Source: Cheiracanthium punctorium (taxonomy: Eukaryota > Arthropoda > Arachnida > Araneae > Cheiracanthiidae). From it: DNA of 64,000 bases. Position 1 is the first letter of the stretch. Each line of letters starts with the position of its first letter. The notes beneath the pieces were generated by a model. It searched no databases. It was given only the letters and a program-made list of their open reading frames with translations, and was not told the origin of the DNA. Below are positions 44,384-56,461 of this stretch, in pieces. Position numbers and translations under genes: made by a program. The stretch spans positions 50,001 through 114,000 of the forward strand of contig JAWZYV010019913.1 in the NCBI GenBank assembly GCA_038373885.1, in the 5' to 3' direction.

Positions 44384-46359
44384 CTAGCTGACCCGGCAAA
44401 CGTTGTTTTGCCGTATAAATTATTCCTAGGATTATTTTAGTAGAAAGAAATGACTAACTTATTGTAAGTGTGTGAGGATGTGGTATATGAGTGGAAGAGG
44501 CATGGAGTGCTGTGAACAATGCTGAAATATGAAAATAACACAATACCAAACATTTATATTTTTAATTCATTGTAATTTATTCTTTACATTTATATACATC
44601 GCTAATTACAATAATTTTACTAAAAAATAATATCAATCCTTTAACGGAATAGAGTGAACAATATTTTTAGCTAACACAAACAAACTGCATGGTTTGCCCA
44701 CTCGAGATCATGCCACGTATAATTGTCCGTGTGAAAAAATGGCGTGCTCAAATCTAAGCCACGAACAAACATAGTTTGGCCTTGAGACTTATTCATATTC
44801 ATAGTCATTCCATAAAAAAATTTGTCCAAAAAATAATAATAATAAAAAGATGAAAATCTGAAACATTTTCAGATTTTAAATACGCACTATAGCGCTATAT
44901 ATTAAAATCGTATCATAATTTATGCGCCGTCCCTATTTTTCTCTCATATTCCATTAAGTTGGAAAGTGTATATTATTCATGACTGTGCTGTATTTTTTTT
45001 TTCTTGTTTCGTAAAACCCATCTTTGGAATCGAAATCTATCTTAAAATCGTCTACTAAAACTATTTTACAATATTCGCCAAGTATATTACAACTACACTT
45101 CATCGTTCTATATATTGTTTCGAATACGCATCATAATACATGCGTATACCATGTATGTCTTTCTTGGGTTGATTCCTACTTTAACGCCTCGACTCTCGCC
45201 AAGGTGGCGATCATTAAACATACGCAGTTACAATGACAATTTTTTGCATTTATGTGGCAATCATAATTTAGAATTAAAATGGCGATTTGGAACAACATGT
45301 AAGCACAGCATGCCGTTACATTTTTATTTATTTTGGATTGCCAATTAATGTAGTTGTAATAATAAAGTGTCTTCAAATTCCTTAACTGGTGCGTTTATCG
45401 CTAATTTGTTTACTTTAGTTTTCATCTAGTTCTTTTGGGAGCGCCAAAACGGTACGTACGTATTATGCCGGCGGTCACTTCCGCCAAACTAATTTTTCGT
45501 CAAATTTGCTGGCAAACTATTGCCAATCGTATTCCAAACCATCAACAATTTCATGTGCCCGGCATTTATCTTGGTGAAAATTGCTTGTCTTGGAGGACCG
45601 CCGGGATAATACGTAAGTACCGTTGAAACTTGTGCATTACTCCCAGAGACCCATGACTGCAAAGCTCGCCAAAGTACGGGGATTTTTTAGGTTGGCGAGA
45701 ATGGGGGGCGTTAAAATAGGAATCAACTCTTTCTTGTACCATAAAACACATCTTTGGAATCGAAATCTATCTTAAAATCGCCTACTGAAACTGTTTTACA
45801 ATCTTCGCCAGGCATATTCGTCCTATAGGCATATTCCAACTATGCCGCAAAGACATGAAATGGGAATCATAATCCATTAATGTACAGTGTTTTCCTTTCT
45901 TGCTCCAAAAAGCACTTCTTCAGAATAGAAATCAATATTAAAATCGCCTAATAAAACTGTGTTACAATATACGCCAGGCGTTTTCTAACTATACTCGAAA
46001 TATATTTATAATAAATTGTCCGTTTTGGCTCCCCATTTAGCGATCCATTATCAAAAATTGCAAATCCTTGTGCGACTTTCAACATTTTATTAACGCCCCC
46101 CCCCCTCTCCACGTTATCTGGCAAACACATTTGAAAAAGGACTCGATGCGCTAATGCCTAGACAAAAATCCTGATTGAACTTATTAGCACTCTGGTGCTA
46201 AAAATTTTGAGGTGGACCGCCCTTGTGACTTAGGGGTATGACACAAAATCATATTCGCATGCCTAACGAATATACATATAAAATTTCTTTGAAATCGGTT
46301 GAGCCGTTTTGGAGGTGTATGGTAACTAACACTGTGACATGAGAATTTTATTTATTAGA
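44384..46359 (-). mobile_element. Helitron, both termini present, degraded
   Basis: Read on the minus strand, the 5' end is TCTAATAAATAAAATTCTC at 46359. The 3' end is CTAG at 44387-44384, preceded by the hairpin CGGCAAA / TTTGCCG (44394-44413). The insertion lies between A (46360) and T (44383), as Helitrons require. No TIR or target duplication exists. A helicase remnant sits near the 3' end. A MITE-like pair with GTTGATTCCTA ends (45174-45728) is nested inside. Confidence 0.87.
44640..44808 (-). pseudogene. Helitron PIF1-like helicase C-terminal remnant
   Basis: On the minus strand one frame gives MNKSQGQTMFVRGLDLSTP. A neighbouring frame continues FSHGQLYVA, stop, SRVGKP and LFVLAKNIVHS. 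This is the final SF1 helicase motif region of RepHel (NKSQGQT ... F-HGQLYVA-C-SRV). A frameshift between the halves and a TGA at the cysteine position show it is dead. The Rep nuclease and most of the helicase are absent. Confidence 0.85.
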
Positions 46360-46604
46360 TATACCCAATATGAGTTCAATCGAATGTACCGTTTAAACGC
46401 TAGAGCACTTTCAAGAATTTCCCCCCCCCCCCCCCATAAGCCATAATGTAAAAGAAATCTTTGTAGTAGCCCAGTAGAAAAACTATAAGTTCTATACACA
46501 TCAAAATCAATGTCGGTCTTACGATGGTGGTTTATAACATATATACCCAATTTGAGCTCAATCGAATGCCCCGTTTAGGAGCTATCGTGCTCACTCACAT
46601 ACAC

Positions 46605-46605
46605 A

Positions 46606-46680
<75 letters not shown>
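46605..46680. repeat. (CA)n microsatellite between Helitron copies
   Basis: About 35 AC dinucleotides, bounded by ACAAACA at each end. Confidence 0.95.
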
Positions 46681-46683
<3 letters not shown>

Positions 46684-46804
46684 TCTCGTAAAAATAGCAT
46701 AAATGAATTCAGAAGACCTCAAAACGTGTTAATATATCAAAATCTCGAAGTCGAATTTTTTCATGATTACAATACTTTCCTTACAGGGTACATGTTCGGA
46801 AAGA

Positions 46805-48312
46805 AAAAAGGATGAAAATCTGAAACACTTTCAGGTTTTAAATACACACTATAGTGCTATATATTAAAATCGTATCATTAGTTATACGTTGTCCCTATTT
46901 TTCTCTCTTATTCCATTAAGTTTCAAAAGTGTATCATTATTCATGACTGTGCTGTATTTTTCTTGCTTGTTTCGTAAAACCCATCTTTGGAATCGAAATC
47001 TATCTTAAAATCGGCTACTAAAACTATTTTACAATCTTCGCCAAGTATATTACAAATATACTTCATCGTTTTATATATTGTTTCGAATGTGCATCATAAT
47101 CCATGAATATACTGGTTTGTCTTTCTTGGGTTGATTCCTACTTTAACGTCTCGACTCTCGCCAAGGTGGCGATCATTAAACATATGCAGTTACCATGACG
47201 ATTTTTTGCATTAATGTGGCAATCGTAATTTAGAAATAAAATGGCGATTTGGAACAACATGTAAGTAAAGCATGCCGTTACATTTTTATTTATTTTGAAT
47301 TGCCAATTAATGTAGTTTTAATAATTAAGTGTGTTCAGATTCCTTAACTGGTGCGTTTATCACTAGTTTGTTTACTTTAGTTTTTATCTGGTTCTTTTGG
47401 GAGCGTTGAAACTTACTTACCGTAACTAACCTAACTTGATACTTACCGTATCGTACAATCGTATTCCAAACCATCAACAATTTCATGTGCCCGGCATTTA
47501 TCTTGGTGAAAAATTGCTTGTCTTGCCAGACCGCCGGGATAATACGTAAGTACCGCTAAATCTTGTGCATAACTCCCAGAGACCCATGACTGCAAAGCTC
47601 GTCAAAGAACGGGGATTTTTTAGGTTGGCGAGAGTGGGGATGTTAAAATAGGAATCAACTCGTTCTTGTACCATAAAACGCATCTTTGGAATCGAAATCT
47701 ATCTTAAAATCGCCTACTGAGATTGTTTTACAATCTTCGCCAGGCATATTCTTCCTGTAGGCATATTCCAACTATACCGCAAAGACATTTTAAATGCTGT
47801 TTGGAATGGGCATCATAATCCACGAGTGTACCGTGTTTTCCTTTCTTGTTCCACAGAGAACTTCTTCGGAATAGAAATCTATATTAAAATCGCCTAATAA
47901 AACTCTTTTACAATATACGCCAGGCGTTTTCTAACTATACGCGAAATATATTTATAGTAAATTGTCGCGTTTTGGCACCACATTTAGCGATCCATTATCA
48001 AAAATTGCAAACCTTGTGCGACTTTCAACATTTTATTAACTTCTCCCCCCCCTCCCCACATTATCTGGCAAACACATTTGAAAAGTGACTCGACACGCTA
48101 ATGTCTACACAGAAATCCTGATTGAAATGAATAGCACTCGGGGGCTAAACATTTTGGGGTGGACCGCCCTTATGACTTAGGGGTATGAGACATAGTTAAA
48201 AACCTATTCTATGACCTAACGAATATACATAGAAAATTTCATTAAAATTGGTCGAGTGGTTTCGGAGGAGTTAGGTGACTAACACTGGGACAGGAGAATT
48301 TTATATATTAGA
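46805..48312 (-). mobile_element. Second Helitron copy, 3'-truncated
   Basis: The interior parallels 44845-46359 (GAAAATCTGAAACACTTTCA, AATCGAAATCTATCTTAAAA, GATTCCTACTTTAACG). Its 5' end is TCTAATATATAAAATTCTCC at 48312, after an A. The helicase-bearing 3' part and hairpin are missing. Confidence 0.8.
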
Positions 48313-49396
48313 TTACATACTAAAACTGTCTCTCAATCAAGTCAATATTTAACTTCACCTTTATTCACACCAATTTTGACACCTTTATAGACACTAATTA
48401 GTATTCCCATTAACAAACAGTAACAGTAACCAGTTAAAAAATACAGCACGGCCCCCACATTGATTAGGGGACCTGGACCCATAGGATCAGATACGGGCAC
48501 CATCCCCAGCTGTGTGCTGCATTAAAATTACACTGTTTCTTCCCATACTATTTTTAGAATGTAATTTAACTTGCAGCTATGGGGAATAATTGCGGTAACT
48601 CTTTTATATGTCCAAACTGAACTTTATTTATAAAATTGTGTTACTTGTGTTACTTAACCCTTTAACGCGCAGTGATCCCGCTCTGGGAACACCAAACTCT
48701 GACGTTTTGGCTGTTGCCAGTCACGAAGAATAGATTTGATTTCTATAAAAATAGTTGCAGGTGACATAGCTCCACGAGAATCCTTCACTTTTTAGCACGC
48801 CACTTCCCGTAAAAAAAATGGTCACGATTACTTTTAACAGCACTGACATCTGCTGAAAAATGGAAGAACGAGAGAACAGCTGGATAGATTGCCCAATGCT
48901 GAAAAAAGGGCAGCCGTTAGCATCGCTCGACTTAACTACGAGCAAGATGGCGGACGATCGAAACATTCATCGCGTGCCACAGATCTGGAGACCCTTTTTT
49001 GACGCAGCTGGCTGTGCCGGCACAGCCAGCTGTCGTCAAGATGAATCGCCAAAAAAGGGCGACTTTCACATTTTACAAACCCATGCTATCTGGCAACCCG
49101 TGGAAAGCGATTCGCCGCTTTTGAGCTTGTACGCAAGTGCAGCATTAATTAGGTGACCATACGTCCCGTTTTCTCCAAGAACAGCTTTGGGACACTGTAA
49201 TGTCCCGTTTTTAGAAAATGTCTCCTTCAATGTCCTGTTTTTAGAAAGAGAGCAACCCTCGACAACGATTTCAATAAAGGTCGCTAAAAGAGTAAAATCA
49301 TCCAACGGCAGTGTCTGTAAAATAAATAAATAAATAAATAAATAAATAACCTGACCCAGATCGAAACGTACGTCTTGTACTATTTTTTATAGTATA
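48313..49396. other. 1.1 kb without a gene; contains a palindrome and (AAAT)n
   Basis: Apart from the 28-bp palindrome at 49005-49032, a GTCCCGTTTT repeat (about 49155-49220) and (AAAT)n at about 49319-49348, nothing could be assigned. Confidence 0.4.
49005..49032. repeat. 28-bp perfect palindrome
   Basis: CAGCTGGCTGTGCC is followed immediately by its complement. Pairing extends a few bases further with a single bulge (GACG / CGTC). Confidence 0.95.
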
Positions 49397-51072
49397 CTAG
49401 CTGAAGTACCCGTTCTTCGCACGGGAATGAATGGACTTTTTGATATTAATGCCGTCATGTGGCGAGTTATAGCAAAATGGATAACTCCAAAATATTCTCA
49501 TTGTTCAAATAGCTATGTATACTGATTTTCATAGCCACCGTTTGAATGGTCAAAAATTTGGCCTGCTGCAGCGTCATCTAGTGGCGAGTTAAAATAATAA
49601 TGCATTGCAGTGCCATCTAGTGGTGAGTAACATCAAAAGTAACGCGGTTAGAATATATTCTTCGTTCTCAAATGTGTAAGTATAAAAAATTTTATGCCGA
49701 TCGGTCGAACGGTATAGAAGTTGATGCGTTGCAGCTCTATTTAGCGGTAAGTTACAGCAAATGGATAGTGAAAAATATTCTCCGTTTTCTAATATTCGCG
49801 TGTACCAAATTTCATCGAAATTGGTTGGACGATATTCGCATAGCAAACGGCTAAACGGAATAGAATTCGACGTTCTGCTGCGCCACCTAGTGAAAAGTTA
49901 GAGGAAAACGGATAGCATAAAAACCTTCTCCATGATAAAAGACTTAGGTGAACCAAATTTCATGGTGATCGGTGAAACGGTGCTGGAGTTTTTCAACCTC
50001 CTACACACATACCAACATTCATTTTTATCTATAACCAGTCTTATTATACGTATATACCAGTCTCAAGTAAAATCCAGTTTCAAATCTAAGCCTCGCCAAA
50101 GTGCCAGCACACGCCATTTTGCAAGAGTTTTTTCAGGGAATCATTCGAAGCATTGACTTAGCAGCAATCAAAATGGGAAATGGTTCGACCGCCAGGCATT
50201 TATTTGAAAAGTGGAATCCCTTAATACAGCCGCATTTTTTAAATTATCAACTATAACATGTTTTATTCATCGTTACCTCGATGTACTAAATGCGAAGATT
50301 TCAATTTTCTGAAATTTGGCGGATTTCCCCCAAGTTAAATCAATGTACTCAATTGGCGAGAATTCTGAAGCTACATCGCTTGAAATGCCCTTATAACTGC
50401 ATTATTTCTGCACGGATAGTTAAAATTTAATGCTGTATTCTAAGAAAACCTATACACTTGTTTTCAAAAATGCTATTCCCTTAAGCTCTCAGTAAATTGT
50501 GCCAAAATGCCTAAAACTGTGCAAACCGCTAGAACTCACTCTCTAAAAATCGGCCTATCAGCCATTTTATTTTTCGCCAAACTAAAAAGAATTACATATT
50601 AGTCTCGGATATCTTCGATCCTCATTGTTTTGCGTATAAAACATTTCATTCCTGCTCTCATTTCTTATGCGCACACGATATTATAATTAAAAAAAATAAA
50701 CTAAAAAAATCATTATTATTCTTTTATTTTTACTTTAAGAATTTAAAACATTTTATTCGGCAAAATCGCCACACATGGCAACCAAGATGCTTATTTCACA
50801 CACTTTTTTCACTACAGGGGTTAATATTACGTAAAGCTTTCTGCGTGGAGAACATAAAAAATCTCTTAAATTCCGGGAACGGAAATTAAGAGAACCATTC
50901 AGGAGGAAAACGTTTTTAAGTGGAGTTTCAAAGTTTTAAAGTGAACTATCATTTATTCTATATTATTTTACATATCTGTGTAAAATTTCAGGCTGACAGG
51001 TCCATTTTTGTGGAATTGCATACTACCCAAATCAACAAATTGACAAACAGAATTTCATTTTTATTTATAAGA
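49397..51072 (-). mobile_element. Helitron-like element with CCCGT/ACGGG 3' hairpin
   Basis: On the minus strand it ends CCCGTGCGAAGAACGGG, then TACTTCAG and CTAG (49400-49397), with T following. A candidate 5' end TCTTATAAATAAAAATG lies at 51072 after an A. No helicase was found, so it is non-autonomous. The pairing of these two termini is inferred. Confidence 0.65.
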
Positions 51073-51474
51073 TAACCTACGCTTTAAAAATACCCTCTCA
51101 TTAAATTGCGCCAAGCGCTAGAATCAGAAAATCTGACACACTTTCAGATTTTTAAATACGCACTAAAGTGCTATATATAAAAAGAGTTATAATCCATGGG
51201 TCTTCCCTATTTTCGTTCTTCTTTCATTAAGTTGGAAAGTGTATCATTATTCATGAGTGTGATTAAACAAAATTGAAATTGATATTTCTAACATCCTTTT
51301 TTCTGAATGTAATACAGCTTTTTTCTGGATGCAGAAAAGCTGCTCAGAAAAATGCACAATTCCAACTGAATGAAAATTTCAAAAACTTATACGCAGGTGT
51401 ATTCATAACCCAAATAGCAGACGATTAAATTACGATAAATAGCGCCAAGCGTTAGAATCCTCCTCAAAATCGCG

Positions 51475-52309
51475 AGAATGCTGAAGATAGATCGCTTGAA
51501 ATCCCTTAATAACTGCATTATTTTCGCACGGATCATTAAAATTTAACGCTGTATTCTAATAAAACCTTTGCACTTGTTTTCAAAAATCCGTTTCCTTAAG
51601 CTCTCAGTAAATTGCGCCAAGCCGGAAACTGTGCAAACCGCTAGAACTCACTTTCTCGGCATTTGAGCCATTTTATTTTTTCGCCAAACTAAAAAATTTT
51701 AACATATTAGCCTCGGAAATCTTCAATTCTTATTGTTTTGCGTATAAGACATTTCATTCCTGCTCCTATTTCCCATGCACACGATATTATAATTAAAAAA
51801 AATATAACCTTACGAATATAAACTAACAAAAAAAAAATCATTATTATATTCTTTTATTTTTACTTTGAGAATTTAAAACATCTTATTCGGCAAAATCGCC
51901 ACACATGGCAACCACGATCCTTATTTCTCACTTTTTTCACTACAGGGGTTACAATTACGGAAAGCTTTTTGCGTGGAGAACATGAAAAATCTCTTAAATT
52001 CCGGGAACGGGTGGACTTTCAAAGTTTTAAAGTGGACTATGATTTATTCTATATTATTTTACATATCTGTGCAAAATTTCAGGCTGATATGTCCATTTTT
52101 GTGGATTTGTATACAACTCAAATCCACAAACAAACAAACAAACAAACAAACAAACAGAATTTCATTTTTATTTATAAGATTATTTTACATATCTGTGCAA
52201 AATTTCAGGCTGATAGGTCCATTTTTGTGGAATTGTATACAACTCAAATCCACAAACAAACAAACAAACAAACAAACAAACAAACAGAATTTCTTTTTTA
52301 TTTATAAGA
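51475..52309 (-). repeat. Second copy of the Helitron-like 5' half, with doubled 5' end
   Basis: 51475-52180 repeats 50355-51072 (TCGCTTGAAAT, CTAGAACTCACT, ACATGGCAACCA, TTCCGGGAACGG). The terminal about 130 bp then occurs twice in a row, with TC termini at 52179 and 52309, each preceded by (CAAA)n tracts (52127-52156 and 52251-52286). Confidence 0.8.
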
Positions 52310-52427
52310 TGTGTGTTTTAGAAAAGTTTTTTTTTCATTTTATTTTGATATTAACATTAACGCAAGCTTGCTTGCACGTTTTCTTAAAACTAAAGATACT
52401 AGACCTGTAAATTCAGTCTCCCTATAC

Positions 52428-53104
52428 CAGGGATGGGCAAACTACGGCCCGCGGGCCAAATCCGGCCCGCCGGAAGGTTTTTTCTGGCCCGCGGATGGAA
52501 TTTTAATTTGCCGCTCCGACGGAAATTGAAAGAATATATATATTTATATATTATATGTCCATATTAAGAATTATGAAGAAGACTTGAATAAAGTACATTT
52601 TGAGTTCGAACGCAGATAATAAGATTTCAGTGCCATTCAAACAGAATTGGATATTTTTATCATGCCTTTCAACGTAAATTGTGAAGCAGTGAGGTCAGAT
52701 TTGCAGCTTTAATTAATTGAATTGCAATCTAACAATCATCTCAAGCAGTTGCTTCTAAATATGCCAAAGTTAGAGTTTTACAAATCATTATCGAAAGTAA
52801 GTTTCCCAAATTTAATATCTCACGCCAAGAAATTCTGTGCTATGTTTGCTTCATCTTATATATGTGAAAAAGTGTTCTCAACTATGAACCTTAGAGAGAA
52901 TTCTTTCAGAAGTAGACTGACAGATGAGCATTTAGCCTTGCTCCTTAGAATCAGTGCATCTCACTTCGAATCTCAATATAAGGAACTTTTAAAAATGAAA
53001 TCGCAATTTCATTCATCCCATTAACATATTTAAATTGTAATACTTGTATATTGTTTTTAAAATTTTAGAAAAAATTACCTTGGCCCGCCAAACTTTTTTT
53101 TTTT

Positions 53105-53136
<32 letters not shown>

Positions 53137-53179
53137 TTTTGATTTTTGGCCCTCGACCGAAAATGTTTGCCCATCTCTG
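52428..53179 (+). mobile_element. hAT relic with perfect 8-bp TSD
   Basis: CAGGGATGGGCAAAC and, inverted, CAGAGATGGGCAAAC. Flanks CCCTATAC at 52420-52427 and 53180-53187 are identical. A long T tract lies at 53092-53140. Confidence 0.95.
52722..53024 (+). pseudogene. hAT transposase C-terminus (GTF2IRD2-like family)
   Basis: The 100-codon frame contains FASSYICEKVFSTMNLRENS and then FRSRLTDEHLALLLRIS. This is the C-terminal CE-xFS-MN-K-RSRLTD-HL-LLR block of hAT transposases related to the GTF2IRD2/EPM2AIP1 group. Only the C-terminus is left in a 752-bp element, so it is an internal-deletion derivative. Confidence 0.88.
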
Positions 53180-53187
53180 CCCTATAC

Positions 53188-55566
53188 TATTACCTTAAAA
53201 ACAGTAGGTGTCCCGTTTTGAGGAATAAAATAAATACACTTTTGCCAAAAAGTAGTAGATCTCTTTTGAAGAAAAAAATAAATGGTCACGTTAAGCATTA
53301 ACAGCATTAACAGCATTCAAGTGCTTAAAAAAATGCATGTTGATTTTAAAATACGAATGAAGTTCTCAGATTGATTTCTGAAAGTATAAAATGCCATTCT
53401 CAAATCACAACAGCAAAACAAAGCATTAATTAGCAGCTAAAAATCTCTAGTGTAAAAGAAATATTTCTTTCCTAAAATAATAAAATAGAAGGAAAATCGT
53501 GTTAATTTTCATGATAGTGTATCCCATAAATTTCTAATATGAGGAAAATACAATCTGATTTGTGTGATTTATCAGGTCTAAATATTATGTTTCTCCGACT
53601 TATTTTACGGTAAAAGGAAAATGTTTCTAAATTAACACCCTTCATCAGGGAAATTTCAGTTAAATCGAGCGATTTAATTCTCATAGAGAATTGTATATCA
53701 CTTAGAGTAATTACGACGCATATAAATTAAATGCTTGTGCAACAACACTATTATCATTAGCAAAGGCAGCTAAAAAATAAGATTTTCCAGGAAGCACTTT
53801 AAGAAATTGTAAACGTGTTTTTTTATAGATTCCAAAGCACTTAAAATCATCCTGATTATTACTGCTGGAACGTTACTATAATACATGTAACTCCAAACCG
53901 TCGCGTAGTAGGGATGGAGCTACCTCCTTTTCACGAAAAAAAACACTCGAAATACTGGTGTTAAATGATAAAATAAATGAATGTGAAAAAATTCAACATC
54001 TTATAAGTAACATTTTACGAGTGATTTTTTCACAAAGTTTTTATTTATTCTACTTCCTTTTTGTAACAAACCTTCAATTTTGACTAAGCTTCATCTATCA
54101 TAATCTTGATCCTCTAAAAATTAGCTGATTACAGAGAAACTGATGACCCAAGTTCGTTAAATAATGAAGATTTTTGATAAACAACTGTCTTATCATTCTT
54201 AAAGTGGTATCCGAAAATTTCCATAATGCTAATGAATTAATTCTTGCAGAATCTCGTACTTTAAGGACGAAATTAAGCACTAACCCAATTAACATACCCT
54301 AAAAGCAACAAGATGCTTGCCAGTCTGTCGCCTCGGGTAAACATGTTCTTTCGCTCACTTATTACTACACTAAAGTTGAATACTCTTTGAGCACGTATTT
54401 CGAAGTTCGTGGGTGCGTACATAATCATTGCTGGCAATAAAAGAAGTAAAGAAAAGTCAACGTCTGATTGGCTATCTCTAATCAGAGTTCACCAATAATT
54501 ATCCAAAAAAATGTCCGTTGGTCAGGAAAAATTCTGCAAGCCAAGTCATTCATAAAGATTTGCACAACTTTCGTTGTGTTGATTATGTATAGCTGTCTGC
54601 ACTATCATAATTAGACATAGTTTCTTGTGTAGTAGCCATGGACTTGTCTTATGACCTTTTTATAGTTATGTTACAGTTCAGAGGTAAAATCCGTCCACTG
54701 GAATCACGTTCTCTGTATCAACTTACAACCTTAAACAAACACTTTGACAATTAACTCTTTTAACGACAGACTCTTCATGTTTAGTCGATCACAGATTTAT
54801 TTTATTTATAGATTATAGATAAGCTCCATTCGATAAAATGTGCATCACACGTTTGAATGTTCGTACAAAAAAAATAATACTTGCAGCACCTAATTGTGTC
54901 TCATGACAGACGTTGTCGACGGTGTAGTAAACAGATCTTACATTTGAATTTAATTACTCAAAATCCTGCAACCTTGAACTTGCAAAATACCGTTATGGTA
55001 GCACACTCAAAAGGGATATCTTGAAGCTTATTAATGAATGGTGCTTGAGAGGTCGATAACCGGTTATCTTTTATGATAGTTGGATTTCTGTGGTCTGTGA
55101 TCAAAATCCGTCTCATAAGCTGTTTTAAAGAGCACTTTTGCAGTACTAATGAGCAGTTACTCACTCTTCTCTTGTACTAATGAGACCTTGATAGTTTTTT
55201 GACCGTCTTACAAAGCTGTTGCAGTACTTTGACTGCAGTGACTGACTTTTTTCTGTTTCTGGTTAAAACCATCCAGCAATAAACGTAACAACATTACATG
55301 TGCTATAGTAGTCGAAGAGCTGTATGGAACCATGGTACTCTCAATCTTCTCAAATTTTCTGTTCATAAGGTTTGAGTCCCGGCAATATTTTACCTGTCTA
55401 TACCTACTATACATAGTCATTTATAACTTTGGCCGCTAAGCGCACCTCTTCCAATAATTTAGAAAAAAATTTCACTCGTGCAACTGTCATCATTGTTTTT
55501 CAGTTAGAATAAAGTATGGTAAGCGAACTGAAGCTTCAAATATTCTTCCTGAGTTATGTGAATGGT
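53188..55566. other. 2.4 kb without a recognised feature
   Basis: AT-rich DNA. Minus-strand frames of 65-70 codons (54098-54295, 54958-55164, 55208-55420) show no domain or consistent splice signals. Confidence 0.4.
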
Positions 55567-55570
55567 TTAA

Positions 55571-56456
55571 GGGGATGGTGGACACCCAAATCATCAAAAT
55601 TGGCTCAAAAATGAGTTTTTTCTTTTTTACATACTAATATTCTACAGTTAAAGCTGAACCATGGAGAAAAAACCGCGTATGTCTACGGCAATTTTTAAAA
55701 AAGATATTAGGGTTTGAAAAAATTAAAAGGGACAGTTAAATTTCCACAAAAATGCAAACAAACGCGTCAATAAACGCGTCACAATTTTTATTGAACGTTT
55801 TACAAAATAAGCTAATATTCAAATGAAATTATTTTAAAAATATGTTTTGTTAAGGTAAAAACATGAATAAAATTATTCAGAAGAGACGGTGTGAAAGGTA
55901 AATGGAAAATTACACTTTAAACTGTATTTTCTCCAAATCAAGTTTTTTGTGATTTTCTTGCCTTCAAAATGCTCCATGCGACTTAATTTTGGTCGGAATT
56001 GGGCAAAAATTTACTACAAACATTCTTCTCATATATTACAATAAATCTGTGTATCCTTTTTAAATATGGTCAAAATTTCGATTATGAAATTTCACTTTTA
56101 TTTACGAAAACTGAAAATTTTCGGAAAGTTTGGTATATATCCATGAAAATATTTCTAAAAAATTAACTACTCGGTCGAATCAAAAACCGACACACAGACC
56201 TTCTTTAAATATATTTTATATTTTTATGCTATTATAAAACAAAATTACAAAAAAAAGTTAAAATTAAAACGCATGGCGCATTTTTTCGAAACTAAAAAAT
56301 TAATTACTTTTTAATTAATTACTAATATTTTAAAAATTTATTTTACATTTTTTTTTCAGTTGTTTATAATGCTTTTAGTTTAATATATTAAAATACAAAA
56401 TTTCATAACCCAGCTTATTAAATTAAAAAAAAAACTGTTTAATGTCCACCATCCCC
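55571..56456. mobile_element. TTAA-flanked non-autonomous DNA element
   Basis: GGGGATGGTGGACA is exactly inverted at the right end, with TTAA on each side (55567-55570 and 56457-56460). It is AT-rich and non-coding. TTAA duplications occur in piggyBac, Kolobok and Sola3. The sequence does not decide among them. Confidence 0.82.
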
Positions 56457-56461
56457 TTAAA

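Noticed and set aside
54098..55420. Minus-strand multi-exon gene from three frames of 65-72 codons
   Set aside because: No shared domain, no consistent splice sites, and sizes expected by chance.
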